This document shows positions 22,610 to 35,197 of a DNA stretch of 64,000 bases, in pieces. Source of the stretch: Nelumbo lutea (Eukaryota > Streptophyta > Magnoliopsida > Proteales > Nelumbonaceae); the NCBI GenBank assembly GCA_022828595.1, contig JAKGHH010000002.1, forward strand, positions 70,900,383 through 70,964,382, written 5' to 3'. The stretch's first letter is position 1. The number at the start of each line of letters is the position of its first letter. A model generated the notes under the pieces. It was not told where the DNA came from, searched no databases, and worked only from the letters and a program-made list of their open reading frames with translations. The position numbers and the translations under genes are program-made.

Positions 22610-25600
22610 ATATCAATTACCAATGTTAAAATCAACTAAAAAACATGATTAAAATAAATAATTGCAAAAGTAGATCAGGTGTAGGATTTTACATCGAAAA
22701 CAAATAAGTGTAAATGCGAATCGATGGTTAAGTTTATATCGATTCACATTTATACCTCAATCAAACACAACCTTAAAGAATTTCTAATTTTATTGTTTTT
22801 TTAATTTTATTGTTTTTTTCCAATACTCCTTTAAAGAAAAATGGCCTTATTTATATGTGAAGAGATTCTTCCTTAAATGTATTATTATTCTTCTTTTTCT
22901 TAAATGTAAGATAATATGTATGAAGATGCTTTTTCATGTATGAAAAGATTCTCTTTAATAATATAATATCTCTTCAATTTATACTTTATCTTAAATAGAT
23001 TCAAATATCTTTTATTAATAATAGAGTATCTTTCACATCCATACTCGCTCTTTAAGGTGTGCTTACTTAATCATAATAATAATGTAGTAATAATATATTA
23101 ACGAAATGATATAATTTGTTTAATCAAAATTGATAATGACTATTTTGTATACTGTTATATATTTATGTTAAAAAAACATCTTTAAACCCCTCTATATATT
23201 TTTTTATATGTATAAATTTTTACAACAAATATTTTAAAAACTAACATAAAAAGATAAGCAATACTTAAAAACCTTTATATTCATTATTTCTTTCAAATCA
23301 CCTCTAAAGTAAAAATGTCTTATTTATAAATGAAAAAGATTCTATTTGAAATGTTAATATCCTTTTAAATATTTTCAGTCTTATTTTTTTATCGCACATC
23401 TTACTATATGTTATTTGTACAAAATAATTATTGCATTCGATTTTTCTTTAAACCACTTTATCATTCAATCTTTTTAAGGTTATAAATACACTATATATAT
23501 AATATTATAAAGATATAATAAATGATATAGTTTTATTTAGCATATAAATACACAACAGTTACAAGTATAAGATAATTTTACAATGATAAAGTATCAAAAT
23601 TAAACAAGTTTATTACTAAAATATTCAAATGAAAACTTAAATAATAAAAAAACGACTTAAGAAGATAAGACAATAATGAAAAAAATTAAAGTTAATTTTT
23701 CATAATATCATTTTCAACTGCACATCTTATTTTATATTGTTCACATAGAGTTGTTTTATATTATTCCACCTTATTAAAATCAATTTATTCACAGTGTGAT
23801 ATCTTTAAATCACTTAACCCTTTTTAAATTACTTTACATCATTCAATATTTAATATTATTTTATATCATTTATCCTTATTGTAAGTCATTATAACAAATC
23901 ACTATTTTAATCGTTTAAAACAATAATGTATTATCTATTTAGTATTTTGCATAAAATCATTTTAAGAAAACATATTCAAATATATAAAATGCATTTCAAA
24001 ATAATGAACATAATATGTCGTAATACTAGGAATATATTTAAAAGGGGAATTAATTACTTTATTACAAACATTAAAAATATACTTTCGATTAATTAATTAC
24101 GTATTTAGAATTGTGGGCATTTATTTTTATAAATGCTATGCATTTGTGCCAATTTAGCATGATGGTTTCACCATTTAATTTTTATATTTGATTGGAGAAT
24201 TTATAAAAATAAAAATACATTAAAACACTTTATTTTATTTAGAAGGTAATGGTGCATTAAACATTATTTTGGTGTTTCTTTTAATTGTATAACTATTTTT
24301 ATATTTTTGTCTATGATTTTTAATTAGTTTTTATAAATAATAAAAAATGTATATATACTCTAATACCATTTTAATAATTTTCAAAATATAAGTATTTCAT
24401 TAAAAACACTAAAATTCTTAATTTCTTTACTTTATATATTTAATTTTTATATTGAAGTCCTCCAATAATTTTTATATTAAAAACACTAAAATTCTTTATA
24501 TATTTAATTTTTATATTTAATTTCTTTACTTTATATTTACTAATAAGTGCCCAAACTCATTATTATAAGCACTTAAAAATTATCTTTTATTATTAATTTT
24601 TTATATTTATATATTATGTTGCTTTATATTTTTTTAAATTTTTTGATATATTATGCATTTATAACCTTATATTAAAGAATATTATATAAATGGGTAACTT
24701 ATCCCTTAAAACCTCTTTTCACCCATACTGACAAAACATAGTAGATATTATATCTTTATTATGTAATAGTTATGTACCAATTGAACCATTAACTAGTTGG
24801 TAATAAATTTATAGTTTAAAGAAAGACTAAATGACATAAATTGACTTAAAAATAGTTGAATGACATAAATAATTTAAATAAAGACTTAGGCATTATTTTA
24901 CATTAATTTTGTAAAAGTTTAGTTTTCATAATTTTTCTAAAAATGAATGGATTATAAGAATTCTCATATATGCCCATTCGTTTTTCAATATCTTGTAAGA
25001 GGTAAATTAGTTAATCGGATAATTGATCAATTTCCCCATATTCTGACACTACATTATAATGTGTTAAACGAAAAACAAATTTTTTGAAGAATATTGGTTA
25101 TTTGGCCTAGAGTGTTGATAAGTTATTTATCCGTTTGCCAAAAAATGCTAATCATTTATTTATCTATTTTTTAGGTAAGTAAAAACACGTAATAGTATTG
25201 ACACCAAAGTTACTTATACAACTTTGGTCTGAAATTACTTAACATGGATAAGTGTTAATTGTGTACTGAAAAATGAAAGACCCTAAAGAATTTGTAATTA
25301 TGTTTGGTATAGTTATTTGATTCTTATTTCCTAGAATTAGAATTACATTTACCATCACCTAGTTTTCTTAAATCAATTTTCTAATTAAAATGTAAATCAA
25401 TTCTTGAATTTCCTAGAATTATGTTTGGGAGAAAAACAAATAGCCAAATTCTTGAAGAGACTGACTATATACCCTCTAGTGAAGAATTAAGCCAAAATAG
25501 TTTATAGAATATAGAATTCTGCTAATAATATGGATAAAATAGTAGATGATTGAAATGAGTAAAAAACTAATATAATGAAAGAAAGGGAATTGACTCTTTC

Positions 25601-26138
25601 AAATAAGGTGATGAAAACTATCCAAGAAAAATATATTTTGGTGATTTCAAATGATGGTATTATTTAAGGAAAAAAATAATAGAAACAACTGCACCAAGTA
25701 GTTTTTTCTAATGGATTATTATAATGTTAGGATTCCCAACTAGCATAACAACAATAAGTATATGAAAAAGTTCAAAATGAGAGAAGATATTGATAAAGAT
25801 AATAAATTAAAGTAATAATAAAAACTATGGTTAGAGCTTTAAAACCTTGGGGAGTGGAAAACTGATGATATAAATACAAGTGAGATAAAATATATTAGTA
25901 TAACCATTAATCAATCCGTTGACACTAAACCAATTATACCATATAGACCCAATTTTCTCAAAATTATTATCATAAATGTTTTTAATTAACCATTTGATTG
26001 CTCTATGATATAGGCAGACTTATATTCACATGTCCTAAAAAAAGAGACTACACCAGATTCCTAATTAATCAAACACCCCAAATGGGAAAGTAGTCTCATG
26101 GGGCAATTCTACCTTTACCCAACTCTTATTTCAATTGT
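22610..26138. other. AT-rich intergenic DNA, no gene seen
   Basis: About 3.5 kb of very AT-rich DNA with no ORF over 60 codons of any character, no RNA gene and no clear element termini. Confidence 0.5.
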
Positions 26139-26534
26139 CTATTTTTTCAGCTTCACAATATGCTTTTGCCTTGTTACATGATAATTGAAGATTGTTTGAT
26201 TGTTGCACACCACATTGCAAATTATGCAAACCCTTACAGCATTTGGTGTTGGCCCACCTTCTACAACATTTATCCTCTTTGTCTCTAAGTCCTCACTAGG
26301 GGCTGATGTTGGGATTGCCTTTTTCTTTATCTGTTGCATAGGGATAGTTTTGCCTTTATTTGCTGCGAGGTTTTTCTTTGGCCCATATAACAAGATTCTT
26401 TGCCATTGGGACAACTATTGGAGCATTGACATCATTTGCTACTTATAATTTTTCCAAGTTCTTTTTGTGTTTCTTTCTTAGTTTATGTTGATCAAATACA
26501 TCCATTTATAATTTTTTGTGCTTATTCTACAAGT
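26139..26534 (-). pseudogene. Two-finger U1-type (zf-met) C2H2 zinc-finger protein, pseudogene fragment
   Basis: Minus strand. The open part (26414-26139) ends with an intact U1-type finger, Cx2Cx12Hx5H, around CIICNVVCNNQTIFNYH. About 55 residues upstream in a shifted frame is the tail of a first finger, MDVFDQHKL then KKHKKNLEKL (26502-26442). Before that is a degraded Cx2C half, where Cys codons have become Ser and Tyr. Between the fingers are DVNAPIVVPMAKNLVIWAK and KTIPMQQIKKKA. There is an in-frame TAA after NLEKL and frameshifts near 26375 and 26505. U1-type fingers bind double-stranded or structured RNA or mediate nuclear interactions. No intron is visible between the fingers, so this may be a processed copy or a captured exon. 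Confidence 0.68.
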
Positions 26535-28290
26535 TTCTTTACTTGTGTTTTTCCTATTTTACCTTATTATTTTATAATGTTTTTTACAAATTTAAAACAT
26601 GCAATTAAATATTTTTCTATAATTATCTTATTAATTATTATTTCTATATTACTCTCCTGTCACTTAAATGACATGTTTATTTTCATACTTAATTGGATTT
26701 ATATCTAAAATGTTCTCATGTTTATTTCTTATCTAATAATGTTTTCTTAGTTTCTAAAATATTCACACATTAATTTTATTATTGTGTTGGAATATTCAAT
26801 AATTAATTGCCAAATTGACTTGAGTTAAGTTGTTCAGACCCGATTGTATGCATTGCTACATAAGCCAATCCCCTTATATAAGAAATATATAAAATCATAT
26901 CAACTCTAATAAATATAAGTGAATTTCAAACTACAATATACTTTACTATGTTTAAATCATTTTCAAATACATAAAAAGAAAAAGATAAGTCATATGTGAT
27001 TATTTTAAAATTATTATGACACAACTAATAGGTAAAATGCCAACAATTAGTCATTATACAATAACGCAATGATTATAAAAATTTGATTTCTCCTTAAAGA
27101 TTGGTTTTGATGTAATTCATCTTGTATAATGAAGATTTATTTGCATGTATATTGATTAACCTAAATGAAGGCCTCATTTGGTGCATCTTTTCACGTGAGG
27201 TGTCGATTGTTTTAAAAACCCGATGACTTGCTTTTTTATCTTTTCTCGTTTGTTTGGGGTGAAGATTTAGCCGTCGAAAGACTGTGCCCCAAAAAGACGT
27301 GATAAACTTAATATGAATTTATTTTGAAAAGTTAGAAATTGAGTTTTTCACTTTTTTTTTGTATCATTTTAACATGAAAAGATGCACCTCCAACCAAATG
27401 GCTTATGGGCTTCCAAGATCTTTTTGTAAAAGCTCACTATGACTTTTAACTGTCAAATCTTTAATAAGATATTTAAAAAAAACCTATCAAACAACACATT
27501 ATTATGATGTGTTTGCATGTCAAATATTGTATATACATATTTTATTAATGGTCAACAATGGTTAAAATGAAAACATATATAACATATCACTCTACGTGGA
27601 TATTTGTGAAAATAGTGATCATAATTTCTTTTAGTCTTAGTTATATTTGAGTGAATTGATACTTTAAACCCCGCATTAACTTTTTTAGTTTTTTTTTATC
27701 TAAAATCAGGAGAGGGGATGGAATATTAATATTTAACATTTTAAAAAAGTTATTATAAATTCTTTAAAATCAATATATTAGTAACCGGATCACGATTCGA
27801 TACGTTACAAATTTTTTATTTTTGAATAGGCTCTTCTATTTTTCCTTACATGCCTTCAAAAGAATATATGCATATATTTTACAACAAAAAAAAAATATGG
27901 CTTAAAGTCTAAGAAATACAAAGTTCAAACAAGAGTTATTATTTCATAATGACCCAAACACTATCAAACAAAAAAATATATCATATTTGTGAAAACTCAT
28001 AATTAATGCTAACTAGTTAGCAATGTTATATTGAATTATCATAATATCTTATATTTTTTCAAGTTGTCAATCATTTTCACAATGTAATCATCTTTGTAAC
28101 TATCATCCCTTACTTTAATTTTTCCACCATCAAGTTTATTCATCAAATCATTAAAGTTATTGTCTCTCATGATTTTAGTTTTGATAAACTGTATATAAAA
28201 TAACTTGCAATCATAATTCAACATTGTGTATTGAAAAATAATTATCGCATTGGTTTTAAAATTAAGAATCATGCCCTTAAAACTCTAAAG
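26535..28290. other. AT-rich intergenic DNA with one possible MITE
   Basis: No gene is seen. At 27170-27403 the ends GGCCTCATTTGGTGCATCTTTTC and the complement of AGCCATTTGGTTGGAGGTGC form inverted repeats of a possible roughly 234-bp MITE. No duplication of flanking bases is clear. Confidence 0.45.
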
Positions 28291-28850
28291 CATTGTTTAG
28301 TTACACTACTAAATGTGCACGTGTTTTTCACGTGACAATTCTAGATAATGATAATGATAGCAATAATGTATCTAAATATTTTTATAAATATGTATTTTTA
28401 TTTTTATATGCCTTTTGCTTTTTATTATTAATCAAATGCATATTTTAAAACCCAAATATGATCACATAAACACATCATCTAAATATGTGATAATTAGATC
28501 GAGTTGTGAAATTTCAAGTATCATTAATAGACGTATTTGGCTAGATTCTTCTTTTTATAATATTTTTTATGTTTTTATCTATTCATTTATCAAAGAAATT
28601 GAAGATTTAAATAGAGGAAATTGAATGAGGTGAAAATTACTAATTTGATTTATATTTTAAACCTCAATTAAATAGGGACTAAATTAAAAATGAGTATTTT
28701 AGTCAAAAAACAATTTCACAATCTTATTTATATTTTTAATAATGTAAATATAGAATTATATATGTGTTCAATTTTGTTTATGTTTCCATGTAAAAATAAT
28801 TTCGACATATCACACCTACTTTTTTATTAATATGTTAACTAGCGGAGAGG
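28290..28850. repeat. Unclassified dispersed repeat E, copy 1 (partial)
   Basis: It shares blocks with 31301-32400, 33660-34610, 54450-55065 and 56250-57390. The shared blocks include TTTAAATAGAGGAAATTGAATGAGGTGAAAA, AAATAGGGACTAAATT and a GTTAGCAATA-rich AT body, listed only as short words because copies vary. It is non-coding. The family is not identified. Confidence 0.55.
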
Positions 28851-29109
28851 CCCTACTTTGTAGGGACTGGATAGGAATTATAACATTACTATTTGCTACA
28901 TTAAGACAATGGTTTCTTAATAAGAAATTTGCAATTATAAGTACTCAAGTCTTGAAACTCATATAAAGACTTAAAAGAGACCATCATGTGCTTGTTTTTT
29001 AAATATTGTTTCAGCAAAGCATTTCATATAAAAGAACACAATCATACAATGATAGTTTTGACTTCTACTTCATAGCTATCATTTGTTTCACATCAAGAAC
29101 ACCCAATTG

Positions 29110-31050
29110 ACCCAAACGGTTGGCCTAGGAACTGCCCAGACAACCAGTTCTATTTTACCCCAAACCTAGTCTCTGGCTAAAAATCGTTGAATCAGTCAAT
29201 GACTCGTTGACTCGTCCAATTGAATCGTCGACCCGTTCAATGGTTTTGGCCATTTTTTATTTTTAATTATTATTTTTTATTATCCGAACGATCCATTCGA
29301 ACCAAACAGTCGAATCATCGACTTGGAAACCGATGACCATAATAGTTTTGTTTTCGGGTCATTTTTTCTAGATGTCAATAGTTAGACGAAATAACTTTGT
29401 AGTCATAGCCATGGGAAGGGTGGGCATTGCAAGGGATTCCAAAACCTTGAAAGATAAATCCAACGTGACCTTAAATACAAAACAAAAAAAACTGGTGGTA
29501 AATCCACTAAACTAGAAAAACCAAGGAAAAAAATTAAAAGTTCCACTTTGAGATGGAGCTAAACATACATGCAATCAAAGAAAAAGACAAAGCAGATCGA
29601 TCGTCTTTTAAGAAAAAAAAACATTGCACAAGAAAACCCAAAGAAAAAACAAAAGGGAAGAAATAAAATGGTGGTAAACCTTAAGCTGTTTTGCGGGATC
29701 TTGACGAAGACCAAACACACAAAAAAAGCAAAAAATGAAAAAAAAAGGAATATACAACATACACTCAAATAAAACCCACAGTAGAAGAAACCTTTGAATA
29801 GTGAAAATCCAAAAGTATAAAAAACCATGGTTTACTAACCATTGTTGACCCGAACGGATGAACATTTCAGCCCGGGAATCGTCAAGGCAACCGGTTCTGT
29901 TTTACCCGAATCTCGGTCTCTGGCCAAAAATCGTTGAATCAATCAACAACCCATTGATCTGGGTGGTTGAATCGTTGACCCATTGAACTGTTCAATGGTT
30001 TTTGGCCGTTCTTTTATTTTTTTAATTGGGAATCATCTAGGCAACCAATTTTGTTTTATCCCAATCTCGGTCCCTGGCCAAAAATTGTTGAATCGGTCAT
30101 TGACCCATTGACTAGGGCGGTCGAACCATTGAACGTTAACCCATTCAAAGGTTTTTGGCCATTTTTTATATTTTTTAATTTTTGTTGTTAGAACGGGCCG
30201 TTTGTTCGAACTAGGTGGTCGAACTGTCGACCCAAATCCGGTAGCTAGAACGGTTCCATTTTCGGGTCGTATAAGTCACAACTCACATACTCGAATGACA
30301 TAACATGTATGATACTACTTTATGGACCTCACACACTCAATTTTTTGCTAGTAATTTTTGTTGTCTGAACAAGTCATCCATTCGAACTAGATGATCAAAT
30401 CACCATTTTTTTTTTCTTAATTGGGAACCGTTCAGGCAACTGGTTCCGTTTTACCCTAATCCTAGTCTCTGGCCAAAAACAGTTGAATCAATCAATGACC
30501 CATTGACCCATTTTTTTGTTTATGTTGTTAGAATGGGACGTCCATTCAAATCGGACGTTCGAACCGTAGACCCAGAAACTGATGGCCAGAACAGTTTCAT
30601 TTTCTGGTCATATGAGTCACACGCTCAAATGACATAACACATATGATACTACTTAATGGACCTCACATACTTAATTTTTTACTTGTAATTTTTGTTGTCC
30701 AAATAGGCCATCCGTTCAAACCAGACGATCGAATCGTTGACCCAAAAACCAGTGGCCAAAATGGTTCAGTAATTTTTTGATATTTGACCTTTTTTATTTT
30801 TGTTGTCAAAATGATCTGTCCATTAAAACTGGACATTCAGACCGTCGACTCGAAAGCTGGTGGCTAGAACTGTTTCATTTTTGGGTCAAATGAGTCACAC
30901 GCTCGAATGACATAACGTGTATGATACTACTTAATGAACCTCACACACTCAATTTTTTTGTTGTAATTTTGTTGTCAGAATAGGCCGCCCGTTCAAACTG
31001 GACGATCGAACCATCGACCCAAAAACCGGTGGCCAAAATGATTCTATAAT
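29110..31050. repeat. Array of the 'GAACGGTTC' repeat (several head-to-tail copies)
   Basis: At least five copies of the family at 3960-4215 lie head-to-tail. In the right half a longer unit recurs that includes GACATAACATGTATGATACT and CACACACTCAATTTTTTGC. It starts near 30276, 30616 and 30889, with spacings of about 340 and 275 bp. An unrelated A-rich segment (29375-29825) separates the first copy. The copies differ by many GA/TC transitions, so the array is old. Confidence 0.6.
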
Positions 31051-31251
31051 TTTTTTTATAAATAATCATAATTTACCTAAAAAGTTATATTTAAAGCTGG
31101 TTTTAATAATCATTTTTGGTCAACTTGTTAATTTCTTAAAAATTGATCGATTAAACACCAAAAACCCCAAAATAAAAAGTTATATTTAAGGTTGGTTTTA
31201 GTAATAAACTATACACAAGTTAACACGTGGCGAAAGGGAAACCACCCATTT

Positions 31252-31252
31252 C

Positions 31253-31303
<51 letters not shown>

Positions 31304-31403
31304 ATTAACTAGTATTATACATGCGCCTGAATGTTTTTTTTTGCAACATTTATGTATTTTTCATTTTTGTATTTTTATATTTTATTAAAATACAAAAATG
31401 GGT

Positions 31404-31438
<35 letters not shown>
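31252..31438. repeat. GT/AT microsatellites
   Basis: (GT)n runs into (AT)n at 31252-31300, with a second (AT)n at 31407-31438. An 87-bp direct repeat with AAGATTAACTAGTATTATAC follows each run (31301 and 31455), as if the microsatellite and its flank had been duplicated together. Confidence 0.8.
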
Positions 31439-31442
<4 letters not shown>

Positions 31443-34400
31443 TTATTTATATATAAGATTAACTAGTATTATACATGCGCCTGAATGTTTTTTTTTTGCA
31501 ACATTTATGTATTTTTCATTTTTGTATTTTTATATTTTATTAATTTTTATTATTTATTTATGACATTAAATTTTAACACATTTGACCCAAAAGTTGAACT
31601 ATTGATAAATGCCAAATAGTAAAATAATTTCATTTTTGTCAATTCTAAAGTATGTATATCATTTTCATTATTAATAAAAATAATTCTTGTTTATTACACT
31701 TATTTTTTTTTAATTTGATTAATAAAATATCATTAATGTGTTTAATTTTTCTACATTTTTGTATTTTATATATTTATTTCTATTTTAAAAATTTTATTAC
31801 CTAACTATAACTGCATAGATTTATCAATTTGATTTGGATGGTTGAATCGCTTAGCCACCACTTGGATAAAGAATGATTTTGTTTTTGAGTTAGTTTTAAA
31901 ATTAATGGGTTTATATTGTTAAAAATATTGATATAAGTTAAATAGCTTATTGGTGAAAAATAATTTAAATATATGATTTAATAAGAGAAAATGGGAGTGA
32001 ATACATTTACGTATAAGACTTAATGAAACAGGATTAAATGAGATGGAAAGTAATAATTGAAGTTACATTTTCAACCCTTACAATTAGAGATGTAATGAAT
32101 AGACAAATATGCAAATTTTAATAACCATCAAAAGTTGGCATTAAATCTGTAATAAATGACTTTCATACCTTTTATCAAACAAAAAAATATATATAGGGTA
32201 ATTTTTGGCCAAAAAATTCCACTCTACATCTGCACTTTTATTAGATATAAATTATTTTTCTTTTGTTCATTTATCAGAAAAAGGTAAAATTTAAATAGAG
32301 GGAATTGAATGAGGTGAAAAGTAGTAGTTCAATTGACAATTTAAACCTTATAATTAAATAAGGACTAAACTGCTATTTTACATGTTCTGTTTTGATCGAA
32401 TCGTTTGGCCCGGGAAAGGTCAGGTCATCGGTTCTGTTTTGGTGCTAAACTGTTATTTTACAAAAAAAAAAATGTTGAAATGGTTAGGGAACTACTAATC
32501 TAAATAGTTTAACCTTTAACATGTTCGACACAGTTAACAAATCTCGAGTTGATTTCAAACTAATTCTAAATTTTTTATTTATTTTAAAATAGAAATTAGA
32601 AAATAAAAATGATATAAGAAACTTTCATATCTCAAAATCTTGTTCAATTATTCCCAATAGCCAAAAGTAGTTAGGGTTTTTAATTATCCCATTTTGATTT
32701 TCAGTTTTCTTATTTCTATGATTCTTTTTAAATTGTAACAACAAAAGAAATGAAAAATCAATGCAAGAGATAAGATATTAAACATCAATCTTATGTTACA
32801 ATCTAAGATACTCCAATGAAGCAAATGATCTAGGATTTGAGAGAGATTAAGAAGATGGGAGGTGGTATTGTAGCCACGATGATAATGAACAAAGAGATAG
32901 CCATCGCCAATGATTCCTTATTCTTGTTTTTAGGGAAAACAAGTTCGCAACAATGATCAATGAACATGTTGACAACCACCTTCGGCGACACTTCCTTCTC
33001 TTCTTTTTCTTCTTTTATTTTCTTTTTTTTTTCTCACTTGTCAACTTTAACAAGGTGCCTCCTTCTTAGGGGTGACCATTTTAGCTCATCCTAGCCCAAA
33101 AATTCTGGGCTTGGGCTAGGGTTTTGTTCAGGCCCAACCTTGCGAGCATATATTTAAACATACGCATTTTGTGTATAATGTGTATATATATGTACACATT
33201 ATTTTATATATAAATATTATAATATAACATGTATAATTTATATTATATATAATATTTTATTTTAAATAATGTATAAAATAAGTTTATATGCATGTTATAT
33301 GCCATTTAATATAAAAAATTATATATGTAATGTTTTTATATATGAAAGACATAGGCCCGAGCCCATATATACTTGGGCTAGGGCTTTTGTTTTAGGCCCG
33401 AGCCTAGGCTATAGCCCTTATTGTAAGTGCAAACCTAGCCTGGCTCAACCCAATCCGTCATCACCCCTACTTCTTCTGAAAGTCTCATACTCCCCTCTCA
33501 TAATAATGTATATATATGGTGGACTTTAACCTAATGGTCAAAATAAAAAGTTATTTTATATTTGACATCTTATCAGTTTGACCCGATCAAATTGGACTAT
33601 TAAACCACTAACTCAGAAATCGAAAGCCAAAGCGGTTCTATTTTTTGGTCAGTTTTCAAAACCTTGATTTTAGTCAAAAGAAAATTCCACAATCTTAGTT
33701 ATATTTTTTATAGTAGCGTAAATATAGAACTTTAGATGTGTTTAGAAATTTCTATATTTTTTTGTATATTTGTGTGTAAAAATATTTCTAATATGTCACA
33801 CTTACTTTTTGTTTAATATGATATTGCATGATATTATACATGTACCTAAATGTTTTTTTTTTGGAAAATTTATGTATTTTTATACTTCATTATTTTTTAT
33901 TATTTATTTATGATATTAAAGGTTATCACATTTACCCCAAAAGTCAAACTATATATTATTAATTTGTATATTTCATTTTTGGTCAATTCTAAATTATGTA
34001 TTTCATTTTCATTATCAATAACAATAATTTTTGTTTATTACACTTATTTTTAATTTGATTAATAAAATATCATTAATGTGTCTAATTTTCTCTACATTTT
34101 TTGTAATTTTCTATATTTATTTTTATTTTAAAAAATATTACCTAAGTATGACTTCATAGGTTGACCAATTTGATTTAGATGGTTGAATTGCTTAGCCACC
34201 ACTTGAATAAAGAATGCTTTTGTTTTTGAGTCCGTTTAAAAATATATGGGTTTATATTGTTAAAATACTGACATAGATCTAATTAGTAGCATTTATTAGT
34301 GAAGAATAACTCAAAATATAGGGTTTAATAAGAGAAAATGGGATTTAATACCTTAAGTATAAGACTTAATGAGAGAGGATTAAATGAAGTGGAAAGTAAT

Positions 34401-34610
34401 AATTAAAGTTACATTTTCAACCCTTATAATTAGAGATGGATTAAATACAAAAAATATAGTCATTATAGTAGCCATTAAAGTTGACATTAAAGATACAATA
34501 AAATAACTTTTATACCCTTTATCGGAGAAAGAAATAGTGGGTAATTTTAGTCCAAAAAAATTTTTACACTATATTCACACTTTTATATATAATATAGATT
34601 ATGTAGCAAG
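31301..34610. repeat. Dispersed repeat E, copies 2 and 3, with other repeat debris
   Basis: Copies at about 31301-32230 and 33790-34610 share CATGCGCCTGAATG-like starts, TGACATTAAA, a GGTTGAATCGCTTAGCCACC block and a common end containing GGTAATTTTAGTCC. Between them lie a partial copy (32240-32400), the MITE 33067-33469 and a 'GAACGGTTC' fragment (33565-33665). No ORF is credible. Confidence 0.5.
33067..33469. mobile_element. hAT-like MITE with GGGCTAGG/AGCCC motifs (403 bp)
   Basis: The ends are TAGGGGTGACCA and a right end TCATCACCCCTA, inverted. They are flanked by 8-mers CTCCTTCT (33059-33066) and CTTCTTCT (33470-33477). GC-rich arms surround a TATA-rich core. It is non-coding; the frame 33269-33529 runs across its right end by chance. 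Confidence 0.7.
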
Positions 34611-34619
34611 ACATGTACT

Positions 34620-35197
34620 TGATTAAATTTTCCCTTACATCCCTTACTTGTCTCATTTGCCCTGAAAAGGTGGCAAGAATCTTAAAAGACTAGCATACCT
34701 TGAATCCACCAAGTAATATTTACTTGTATTTAAGCTATGTTCACACTTACAATAACATACATTATAAGATTTGAGATTATATGAAAGTGGGTGTGGAAAA
34801 CCGGCACCTAGCCTATTTAATGCTTTGGAGAATACCTTAGAATAATTTGTAAATCCTTCCAATTTAGTATAAACAAACATGAAACATATATTAAAATTAC
34901 ATGCACACATCACATTTTGAGTGGCTACCAATGGTATTTGATTATGTACAGGAACAAAAACACTTACATGGGTGCCGTAAGGGCATTGACATAGTCCTAA
35001 AAGAAAAAGTACACCATAATTAGATGCAATATATACAGACACACATGTATGTATGTATGTATGTATGTATGTATGTATGTGTGTTTAATGATAACATAAA
35101 TACCTTTAGAACTGCCTTGAGATGTTGGTGGATTGTCACAATACCAAAATTCTATAACCCTTTTATTTAAAAGGTTGTGACACATGACAATAAAAAA
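34620..35197. other. Intergenic DNA with possible gene-like splice signals
   Basis: Minus strand. The stretch EFWYCDNPPTSQGSSK (about 35151-35104) is followed by a GTATTTATG donor. A short block (about 34999-34971) sits between TTTTTCTTTTAG and GTAAGTG. These could be decayed exons, but I cannot recognise the protein. A (GTAT)n microsatellite lies at 35044-35080. Confidence 0.25.
35044..35080. repeat. Tetranucleotide (ATGT)n microsatellite
   Basis: About nine units of the ATGT permutation. Confidence 0.9.

Noticed and set aside
29559..29865. Phe-rich minus-strand ORFs and the Lys-rich plus-strand frame
   Set aside because: A low-complexity A-rich segment produces them in several frames at once; there is no domain.
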